From: Planctomycetota bacterium
GTDB lineage: Bacteria > Planctomycetota > Planctomycetia > Pirellulales > Thermoguttaceae
NCBI GenBank assembly: GCA_021784975.1
Contig: JAJYGU010000008.1
Coordinates: 1 to 7,080, forward strand
DNA: 7,080 nt
Reading direction: 5' to 3'
The notes below the pieces were generated by a model, which did not search any database, had not been told where the DNA came from, and saw only the letters and a program-made list of their open reading frames with translations. Numbering within the stretch: position 1 is the stretch's first letter; every line of letters starts with the position of its first letter. Position numbers and translations under genes: made by a program. Positions 1 through 5,168 of the stretch are shown piece after piece.

Positions 1-5
1 TTCGG

Positions 6-1046
6 ATGTCTTTGCGACCAATCCCGCGCCCTCCCCACGCCGTCGCCGACGCGATTGCGCTGCTGTTCATCGCGGGTATTGCCGCCGCGGCCACATTCAC
101 GGGCTTCTTGTACCTGCTTTTTCCCGAGTTGGCCGCATTATCGCATGACGTGCTGACGCGCCCACGGGGAAAATGGGCCAGCCAACCGCTGCGGCTGCTG
201 GCCACGCCCGTACTAACGGCCATCCTGGGAACGCTGGTCACCCAGCACTTGCCCTATCACGTCCTGAGCGTCCTACTGATCGTCGGCCTGAGCCTGCTGG
301 TGATGAGACTCTTGCGGTCCGCCATCGCGCCGGCGATTTCGGCGGGCGTGCTGCCGCTGGTGCTGGGCGTGAAGAGTTGGATGTACCCGCTGGCGATTCT
401 GTTCGGTGTTGCGGTCCTGGTTGGCCTCCTGATCGCCTGGCGAAAGGGCGGCGTTCTCCCGCGGGAATGTCCCAGGCACGCCGCAGGAGACATTGACGAC
501 GTGCTGGAAAGCCAACCCGGTGGAAGGCTTTGGCTGGCGGTCCTGTTGGTGTTTGTGACCGGAACGGGTCTGGCCGCCCAGGTCACGGGTCTTCGCTTTA
601 TCCTGTTTCCGCCCTTGATCGTGATGGCCTACGAGATGCTCGGCCATCCAGAGACCTACCCCTGGGTGAAACGTCCGCTTTCCCTTCCCGTCGTCTGCTT
701 CCTGACCGCCTTGGGGGGCTTTGTCGCCACGCGGCTGCTGGGCACGGGACCGCTGGCCGCGGCGTGCAGCATGGCGTTCGGCGTCCTCGTGCTGCGCATT
801 TTCGACGTTCACATGCCGCCGGCCCTGGCCGTCGGGCTGATTCCTCTGGTAATGGACGCGCCGGACATCAAGTATCCTCTCTCCGTCGCCGTGGGAACCA
901 TCGTTCTGACAGGCTCGTGCTTGGTATGGTGGCGGATCGCACGTGCCTTCGCCTCCACCACAGGACTGGCTATTGCCGATTCCGCCGTTGCATTCTCTCA
1001 GGTCACTGATGAGCCGATCGAGACGGCCGAGGAAAGTCGCCCGTAA
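6..1046 (+). CDS. Duplicated HPP-like integral membrane protein
   Basis: This is a 346-residue, very hydrophobic protein of two similar halves, about residues 17-147 and 175-313. Each half starts with a TG(F/L)..(L/I)LFP motif (FLYLLFPELAALSHDVL against LRFILFPPLIVMAYEML), continues through several membrane segments, and ends with P(A)xxAGxxPLVxxxxxxxYPLxxxxG (APAISAGVLPLVLG against PPALAVGLIPLVMD). The HMPP sequence in half two recalls the HPP signature of the HPP transmembrane family. A short charged linker (about 148-172) separates the halves and the C-terminal tail is acidic. Members of the HPP family are membrane proteins, some tied to nitrite transport in other organisms; the substrate here cannot be told. 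The ATG at 6 matches where the hydrophobic domain should begin, but only five bases lie upstream, so the ribosome-binding site is not visible and the start is provisional. It reads in the same direction as the arsS group, but the 256-base gap suggests a separate transcript. Confidence 0.75.
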   Translation: MSLRPIPRPPHAVADAIALLFIAGIAAAATFTGFLYLLFPELAALSHDVLTRPRGKWASQPLRLLATPVLTAILGTLVTQHLPYHVLSVLLIVGLSLLVMRLLRSAIAPAISAGVLPLVLGVKSWMYPLAILFGVAVLVGLLIAWRKGGVLPRECPRHAAGDIDDVLESQPGGRLWLAVLLVFVTGTGLAAQVTGLRFILFPPLIVMAYEMLGHPETYPWVKRPLSLPVVCFLTALGGFVATRLLGTGPLAAACSMAFGVLVLRIFDVHMPPALAVGLIPLVMDAPDIKYPLSVAVGTIVLTGSCLVWWRIARAFASTTGLAIADSAVAFSQVTDEPIETAEESRP

Positions 1047-1287
1047 GAATTCCGGTCTCTTGATCCCTGTTCATCGGCAGTTTGAATTTCGACGAGCCCG
1101 ACGTGGACGCGGGACTCCTTTTCGACTTTGGCGGTTGTTTCACCCCTCTATCTAGGCAATCGGCTGATACACGGCCGCCGGCCCGCGTCTTTCAGAATCG
1201 CCTGTAAGGATTCGGTACGCCGCGCGTCAAGTTCGCAGAGCCCGCCGTAGGGTGCGGCGAGGGAAGTCAAATCTGGTCCAATTTTTC

Positions 1288-1293
1288 GAGGAG
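1288..1293 (+). promoter_or_regulatory. Ribosome-binding site of the triple-YHS gene
   Basis: GAGGAG lies nine bases before the ATG at 1303. It selects this start over the GTG at 1252 in the same frame, which would add 17 residues ahead of a good signal peptide. Confidence 0.7.
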
Positions 1294-1302
1294 TCCGAAG
1301 CC

Positions 1303-2052
1303 ATGCGATGCGTTTTCAAGCAGATGATTGCCGCTCTTACGGTCACGGGTCTTACGATTGCCGCCAGTGAGCCGGTGTTGGCTCAAAGCGGGACTCGCAC
1401 GGAGCCGGCAAGCATTTCCGGAGATCTAACTAATCCTCCCGAGGGCTCTGGCCAGCGTGCGGGCCAGCAGGCACCGCTGGCTTTGGGGGGCTACTGCCCG
1501 GTGACCATCTTGGAGATGCGGAAGTGGGCCAAGGGCAACCCCGCCTATCAAGTCGTGTACGACGGTCACACCTACCGTTTTGCCAACGAACAGGGCCAGA
1601 AGATGTTCGAGGCAAACCCCGCCAAGTACGTCCCCGCCCTGGGCGGCGATTGTGTGGTCGCCTTCGTCAAGATGGGCAAGCGGCTTCCGGGCAACATCCG
1701 CTATTCGGCTGTTCATAACGGCCGGCTATACCTCTTCTCCAGCGCGGAAGCCAAAAAGATGTTCCTGGCTGACCCGGCAAGTTACGCCCATGCCGATCTG
1801 GCTTTGGGAGGTAAGTGTGCGGTGTGCGCAGCCATGGGACACGATATGCCAGGAAAAGTAGAGTTTGCCGCCTTCCATAAAGGGTTCCGTTACCTTTTCA
1901 CCTCGGCCAAAATGCGGGACAAGTTCTTGACAAACCCGGAGAAATACATATCGGCAGCCAGGAGCAGCATCAAGGGTGGCTCATCCACTCGACAGCCGTC
2001 GAGCGGCTCAGCCACGACGGAGCCCGAAGGATCCGGTTCAAGCGGTCGCTAG
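1303..2052 (+). CDS. Secreted protein with three tandem YHS-like repeats
   Basis: This 249-residue protein begins with a signal peptide: a basic start (MRCVFK), a hydrophobic core and a VLAQ cleavage region near residue 27. Three repeats of about 52 residues follow, at about 58-109, 110-163 and 165-216. Each has the pattern LGG.C.V....M....G...Y...H.G..Y.F......K.F...P..Y, which resembles the YHS domain (Cys near the start, then G-x-x-Y-x-F, then F-x-x-x-P-x-x-Y). Repeat cysteines are C65 (CPV), C117 (CVV) and C172/C175 (CAVC); only the third repeat has a CxxC pair. The tail from about 217 is rich in Ser, Gly and Thr. YHS domains occur in copper and heavy-metal proteins, so a periplasmic or surface role with metals or thiols is inferred. 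I recall similar three-repeat proteins from planctomycetes. The stop lies seven bases before the TVP38-family gene, so the two are likely co-transcribed. The function is not established. Confidence 0.8.
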   Translation: MRCVFKQMIAALTVTGLTIAASEPVLAQSGTRTEPASISGDLTNPPEGSGQRAGQQAPLALGGYCPVTILEMRKWAKGNPAYQVVYDGHTYRFANEQGQKMFEANPAKYVPALGGDCVVAFVKMGKRLPGNIRYSAVHNGRLYLFSSAEAKKMFLADPASYAHADLALGGKCAVCAAMGHDMPGKVEFAAFHKGFRYLFTSAKMRDKFLTNPEKYISAARSSIKGGSSTRQPSSGSATTEPEGSGSSGR

Positions 2053-2059
2053 AAGAGCA

Positions 2060-2833
2060 ATGAAGACGACGACCATCTTACGTATCATGGTTGCCTTGCT
2101 GCTTGTCGCCGCAGTCGTTGCCGGGCTGGCGATCCTGCCCGTTAAGGATTACTTGGCCGGCCTGCTCCAGGCTATCAAGTCGGTCGGTCCCTGGGGGCCG
2201 GTCCTGTTGGCAGGCGCTTATATTGTCGCGTGCCTGCTCTTTATCCCCGGCTCCGTGCTCACCCTCGGAGCGGGTTTCCTCTTCGGCGTCGTTGGTGGCA
2301 TGATCGTCGTGTCCGTGGGAAGTGTCCTGGGGGCTACCGCGGCGTTCTTGGTCGGGCGAACACTGCTGCGAGGATGGATCGAGAAGTGGATCGCGGCCAA
2401 TCCCCGCTTTCAAGCGATCGACCGCGCTGTGGCGAAGGAAGGCTTCAAGATTGGGCTCTTGCTGCGTCTCTCGCCGGTCTTCCCCTTCAACCTGCTGAAC
2501 TTCGCCCTGGGGTTGACAGACATCCGGCTGGGGCAATATGTCCTGGCGTCCTGGATCGGCATGGCGCCGGGCACGTTGATGTATGTATACTTGGGCTCGG
2601 CCCTGAAAAGCCTTGCCGAGGTGGCCGCCGGTGCTCCCGGGTACCCTCTCGGTGGCGGGACCTTACAGACCGTCTTCTTCGTCGCGGGACTGATCCTGAC
2701 CGCCGTCGCCACGGTCGTGATCACCCGAGTGGCGAAGCGCGCCCTCGCCGAAGCCGTGGCCTCCCATCATCAGCTACCAAACCGGGACGAACCGCCCGCC
2801 GATTCGAGCAAGAGGCTCTTTCGGGTCTTGTGA
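2060..2833 (+). CDS. TVP38/TMEM64 (DedA-like) family membrane protein
   Basis: This 257-residue membrane protein has an N-terminal membrane segment (about 7-27) and the family core at about 45-205. The core includes the stretch LFIPGSVLTLGAGFLFG with following Gly-rich helix (about 60-98) and the signature RLSPVFPFNLLNFALGL near 136-152, followed by GMAPGTLMYVYLGS (about 167-180). A last helix lies near 203-223, followed by a hydrophilic tail. The signature is diagnostic of the VTT/SNARE-associated superfamily, whose eukaryotic relatives are lipid scramblases; bacterial members are often encoded beside metal or thiol redox enzymes. The ATG at 2060 is preceded by a purine-rich AGAAGAG only two to three bases away, a poor spacing, but an upstream in-frame start at 1976 would overlap the previous gene by 77 bases and spoil a good N-terminal helix. 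The transported molecule, if any, is unknown. The next gene follows after 25 bases. Confidence 0.85.
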   Translation: MKTTTILRIMVALLLVAAVVAGLAILPVKDYLAGLLQAIKSVGPWGPVLLAGAYIVACLLFIPGSVLTLGAGFLFGVVGGMIVVSVGSVLGATAAFLVGRTLLRGWIEKWIAANPRFQAIDRAVAKEGFKIGLLLRLSPVFPFNLLNFALGLTDIRLGQYVLASWIGMAPGTLMYVYLGSALKSLAEVAAGAPGYPLGGGTLQTVFFVAGLILTAVATVVITRVAKRALAEAVASHHQLPNRDEPPADSSKRLFRVL

Positions 2834-2858
2834 CACGAGACTAATATTGGAGAGGCCC

Positions 2859-3494
2859 ATGTCCAAAGAACCGGAAAAACCGGACGATCCGCACGACCGA
2901 ACGCTGGCCGGCAACGTCCACCCTGCCGATTGGACCAATCCCGAACCAGCCCAGCGCTACAACTTGGTTGTGGTGGGCGCGGGAACGGCCGGCCTGGTGG
3001 CCGCCGCCGGGGCGGCGAGCTTGGGAGCCCGCGTGGCCCTGACCGAGCGGCACCTGATGGGCGGCGATTGCCTCAACTATGGCTGCGTGCCATCGAAGGC
3101 CATCATTACCTCGCCGGAGGTCGCCCATGTCGGCCTCTATCCCAACGAGGCGGAGGCGAAAGGCATCGCCATCGACACCTATACCCAGGAACTGAACGAT
3201 GTTGACCGTGCAATTCTCGAAGGTGAAACCGAAGGGTTCGTCCGCATCCACACGAAGAAGGGGACCGATCGCATCCTCGGCGCAACGATCGTGGCCGCCA
3301 ACGCCGGGGACATGATCTCGGAGATCACCATGGCGATGACGCACGGGCTAGGATTGAAGAAGATCGCCGACACCATTCATCCCTACCCGACGCAGGCTGA
3401 GGCGATCCGCAAAGTCGGCGACCTTTACAATCGCTCTCGACTTACGCCGTTGGTCAAGACCTTGTTCCAGAAATGGCTTGCTTGCAGGCGTTAG
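2859..3494 (+). CDS. Internally deleted FAD-dependent disulfide oxidoreductase (mercuric-reductase-like)
   Basis: This 211-residue frame holds both ends of a class I flavoprotein disulfide reductase, normally about 450-500 residues. Residues 35-63 form the FAD-binding Rossmann motif (VVGAGTAGLVAAAGAASLGA). Residues 71-76 are the redox pair in CLNYGCVPSKA. From residue 84 the protein is suddenly the C-terminal dimerisation domain: SPEVAHVGLY, then ETEGFVRIHTKKGTDRILGA, then IHPYPTQAEA near 173-182, and a KWLA tail. The middle of the FAD domain and the entire NAD(P)H-binding domain (about 280-300 residues) are absent, with the join at about 3099-3113 and the frame kept. Tyr176 sits five residues before Glu181, where glutathione reductase has its catalytic His. 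No vicinal Cys-Cys tail is present, so it is not classical MerA. The start is the ATG at 2859 with GGAG at 2849-2852. The protein could not use NAD(P)H as it stands; it may be a remnant, a deletion variant or an assembly artefact. Confidence 0.8.
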   Translation: MSKEPEKPDDPHDRTLAGNVHPADWTNPEPAQRYNLVVVGAGTAGLVAAAGAASLGARVALTERHLMGGDCLNYGCVPSKAIITSPEVAHVGLYPNEAEAKGIAIDTYTQELNDVDRAILEGETEGFVRIHTKKGTDRILGATIVAANAGDMISEITMAMTHGLGLKKIADTIHPYPTQAEAIRKVGDLYNRSRLTPLVKTLFQKWLACRR

Positions 3495-3513
3495 GCAGCG
3501 ATACTTTATCCAC

Positions 3514-3517
3514 GGAG
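3514..3517 (+). promoter_or_regulatory. Ribosome-binding site of arsS
   Basis: GGAG lies six bases before the ATG at 3524 and decides the start. The earlier in-frame ATG at 3473 overlaps the upstream gene and lacks such a site, and the ATG at 3518 is too close to the site. Confidence 0.6.
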
Positions 3518-3523
3518 ATGGTC

Positions 3524-4681
3524 ATGACCAATGCTTCGTTGCTCCGCGCAGGAGACCCGCTTGCCCAGGCGTCGCATCAGCTTCGCGTGTTGCGGGCAGT
3601 GCGAGGCCAAAAGCCCTTCGAGGCGTCGTTGGCGGAAAGCGGTCTCCACCCACTCTCGGCCACAGGAATCGACGTCCTCCAAATGAACCTCGGTCGTCGG
3701 TGCAACATGGGCTGTCGGCATTGCCACGTGGATGCCGCCCTCGAGCGGCGCGAGGTCATGGCGCGGGCGACAATGGAAGCCTGCCTAGAGATAGTACGGG
3801 CCGGAAAAGGGGACAGTCCCCATTTGCCGGAACGGCCCGACCAACCTTCGGTCGGTGCCCGGTGCTTCGCACAAATGGGGACTGTCCCCTTTTCCGGCCC
3901 GCGGACGGCGATAGCGACTCTGGACGTGACGGGCGGGGCGCCGGAGATGAATCCGCACTTCCGCTGGCTGGTGGCCGAGGCTCGCCGACTCGGCTGTCAG
4001 GTCATCGACCGCTGCAACCTCACGATCTTCCTCCTGCCCGGCTACGAAGACCTACCGGAGTTTCTCGCCCGGCAAGGGGTCGAGATTGTCGCCTCCTTGC
4101 CCTGCTATCTTGCCGAAAACGTCGATTACCAGCGGGGAACCGGCACGATGGCGAAGTCCATTGAAGTCCTGCGGCGGTTGAACGCTTTGGGCTACGGCCG
4201 GCCACAGAGCGGGCGGCTGCTAACCCTGGTATACAATCCGCTGGGGCCTTGCCTGCCGCCCGCCCAAGGCCAGTTGGAGGCCGATTACCAGCGGGAATTG
4301 AAAGCCCGCTATGGAGTCGTCTTCAATCGGCTCCACACGATTACCAATCTTCCCGTGGGCCGCTTTCTGGCCTCTCTGGTCCGTGATGGACGGTACGAAC
4401 GGTACCTCGAGACGCTGATCGCTGCCTATAACCCACGGGCAGCGGCGGGCGTGATGTGCCGGACGACCCTATCGGTAGATTGGACCGGCCGGCTGTACGA
4501 CTGCGACTTCAACCAAATGCTCGAACTGGGACTGAAGCCAGGCCTGCCGCAGACGATTCACGAGTTCGACCTGGAGTTGCTTGCCCGCCGCCCGATCAGG
4601 ACCGGGCAGCATTGCTACGGCTGCACGGCCGGGGCCGGCTCCGGCTGCCGGGGGGCGATCACAGCCTCATGTACCCCCTAG
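3524..4681 (+). CDS. arsS: Arsenosugar biosynthesis radical SAM protein ArsS, with an in-frame insertion
   Basis: This 385-residue protein has the radical SAM cluster motif CxxxCxxC at C60, C64 and C67 (CNMGCRHCHVDA), then TLDVTGGAPEMNPHFRWLV at about 132-150, IDRCNLTIF (161-169), SLPCYLAENVDYQRG (191-205) and LVYNPLGPCLPPAQ (235-248). The C-terminal DUF3641-type part has MCRTTLSVDW, YDCDFNQML and the Cys-rich end HCYGCTAGAGSGC (363-375). These are the hallmarks of ArsS, which acts after ArsM in forming the 5-deoxyadenosyl/ribosyl moiety of arsenosugars. Some family members are selenoproteins; this copy has no in-frame TGA and uses Cys. Residues 92-126 are foreign to the family and come from a hairpin repeat at 3797-3901. 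They fall between the cluster motif and the TGGAP strand, probably as a loop in the TIM barrel. The last ten bases, including the stop, overlap the convergent tRNA-Glu gene. It is probably the last gene of the operon. Identity is firm; whether the insertion leaves it active is unknown. Confidence 0.88.
   Translation: MTNASLLRAGDPLAQASHQLRVLRAVRGQKPFEASLAESGLHPLSATGIDVLQMNLGRRCNMGCRHCHVDAALERREVMARATMEACLEIVRAGKGDSPHLPERPDQPSVGARCFAQMGTVPFSGPRTAIATLDVTGGAPEMNPHFRWLVAEARRLGCQVIDRCNLTIFLLPGYEDLPEFLARQGVEIVASLPCYLAENVDYQRGTGTMAKSIEVLRRLNALGYGRPQSGRLLTLVYNPLGPCLPPAQGQLEADYQRELKARYGVVFNRLHTITNLPVGRFLASLVRDGRYERYLETLIAAYNPRAAAGVMCRTTLSVDWTGRLYDCDFNQMLELGLKPGLPQTIHEFDLELLARRPIRTGQHCYGCTAGAGSGCRGAITASCTP
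3797..3901. repeat. 105-bp REP/REPIN-like hairpin element inserted in arsS
   Basis: Positions 3797-3826 and 3872-3901 are perfect 30-base inverted repeats. Each arm contains the near-palindromic core GGGGACAGTCCCC (GGGGACTGTCCCC in the other arm) flanked by AAAA/TTTT and CCGG. The 45-base centre can also pair in part (CCGACC at 3837-3842 with GGTCGG at 3850-3855), so the whole element can fold into one long hairpin. Short repeats with an AAAAGGGGAC-like core are known to me as REP-type elements moved by RAYT (Y1 transposase family, IS200/IS605-related) enzymes; that link is by memory and needs a search. No target duplication is seen at the edges, as expected for that class. Its length is exactly 35 codons with no stop in the arsS frame, so arsS stays open. 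Confidence 0.8.
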
Positions 4682-4744
4682 GGGAATCGAACCCCTGTTC
4701 TCGGGCTGAGAACCCGATGTCCTGGGCCGCTAGACGAAGGGGGC
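4672..4744 (-). tRNA. tRNA-Glu, anticodon CTC
   Basis: Read on the - strand, the 73 bases fold as a full cloverleaf. The acceptor stem is GCCCCCT with AGGGGGT (a terminal G-U pair) and discriminator A at 4672. The D arm has the TCGTCTAGCGGCCCAGGACA pattern typical of glutamate tRNA. The anticodon stem TCGGG/CCCGA encloses the loop TTCTCAG, giving anticodon CTC. The T stem AGGGG/CCCCT encloses TTCGAAT. CCA is not encoded; the bases after the discriminator are CAT. The sequence closely follows E. coli tRNA-Glu in every conserved position. Its 3' end overlaps the last ten bases of arsS, on the opposite strand. Confidence 0.95.
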
Positions 4745-4810
4745 CAAAGGGTCAATTTCCCCGTCGCGGGCAAGAACGCTTGCGTCTGGCTCCGACCAGG
4801 GAAACCTTGA

Positions 4811-4839
4811 TTCTTACCATGCTGCCGGCCGGCTGTCAA
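4811..4839 (-). promoter_or_regulatory. Sigma-70-type promoter of tRNA-Glu
   Basis: On the - strand a perfect -35 TTGACA (4834-4839) is followed after 17 bases by TAAGAA (4811-4816), or after 18 by AAGAAT, as a fair -10. Transcription would start near 4803, about 60 bases before the tRNA 5' end at 4744. The promoter lies just after the stop of the small gene at 4856, so the tRNA need not depend on read-through. Confidence 0.55.
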
Positions 4840-4855
4840 TTGCCTGCCGCCGATA

Positions 4856-5065
4856 TCAAGCGGATTGCAGGGTTTCCACGCTGGCGATGTGCAGCAAGGG
4901 GCAGATCACCATGCGATCCTCGGCTACCGCAACCACTAATCGCGATCGGAGCAGCAGTGCCATCTCGGGGCGGCGAATTGGGTGCCACTCGCCGCTGGAC
5001 ATGACCACCTCAAAGGGCTCGAACGGCCGCCGATTCAACATCTCCCGGATCGCTTGCGCGTTCAC
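4856..5065 (-). CDS. Small hypothetical 'PFEPF' protein
   Basis: This 69-residue protein begins at a GTG (5065-5063), preceded by AAAGG about nine bases upstream. Its layout is a short helix (residues 2-12, AQAIREMLNRR), the turn PFEPFEV, then strands around SSGEWHPIRRPEM, SRLVVAVAEDRMVI and PLLHIASVETL. This pattern (helix, PFEPF/PFRPF, G-x-x-x-x-(V/I)-R-x-P-E-x, a central hydrophobic strand, and L-H-I-A-x-(V/I)-E near the end) is one I recognise from many small uncharacterised planctomycete proteins, often present in many copies per genome. No catalytic residues, signal peptide or membrane segment are seen. The function is unknown. The neighbours, a methyltransferase fragment upstream and tRNA-Glu downstream, do not point to a role. 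Confidence 0.65.
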   Translation of the reverse strand: MNAQAIREMLNRRPFEPFEVVMSSGEWHPIRRPEMALLLRSRLVVAVAEDRMVICPLLHIASVETLQSA

Positions 5066-5113
5066 GGCGCTGCCTTTCGTAAGGGAATCCTGCGCATGCC
5101 CGCTTCAACAACA

Positions 5114-5119
5114 ATTATA
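5114..5119 (-). promoter_or_regulatory. Possible -10 box for the small PFEPF gene
   Basis: A perfect TATAAT lies on the - strand in a locally AT-rich patch (5110-5121) of a GC-rich region, about 50 bases upstream of the GTG at 5065. The position where a -35 box should be (CTCCGA, 5137-5142) is a poor match, so this is tentative. Confidence 0.35.
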
Positions 5120-5168
5120 TCACTGCTGGGGATGCCTCGGAGACCGGTGGCAGAACGCGGCAGGCACG

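Noticed and set aside
1060..1088. Possible promoter (TTGATC, 17 bases, TGAATT) upstream of the YHS operon
   Set aside because: The -10 box matches only three of six positions, too weak to report. Nothing else clear was found in the gap 1047-1302.
943..1155. Possible 70-residue + strand protein overlapping the end of the HPP-like gene
   Set aside because: It is Arg- and Ser-rich out-of-frame reading of the end of the HPP-like gene, with no ribosome-binding site and no recognisable domain.
1252..1302. Earlier GTG start for the triple-YHS protein
   Set aside because: It would place 17 polar residues ahead of a clear signal peptide, while the ATG at 1303 has a GAGGAG site at good spacing.
1988..2003. 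Small perfect hairpin CTCGAC/GTCGAG
   Set aside because: It lies inside the coding sequence of the YHS tail, has only a six-base stem and no T-run, so it is not a terminator.
2841..3344. 167-residue - strand frame
   Set aside because: It is a shadow of the oxidoreductase gene, rich in His, Arg and Gly, with no domain.
2859..3494. Calling the shortened oxidoreductase MerA
   Set aside because: There is no vicinal Cys-Cys tail, no N-terminal heavy-metal domain and no mer genes nearby, so only the wider family is supported.
4625..4660. GC-rich self-complementary stretch that could terminate the tRNA transcript
   Set aside because: It is explained by the Gly/Ala/Cys codons of the conserved ArsS end and has no T-run on either strand.
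4600..4681. Selenocysteine form of ArsS
   Set aside because: The Cys-rich end has Cys codons and no in-frame TGA, so nothing suggests selenocysteine here.
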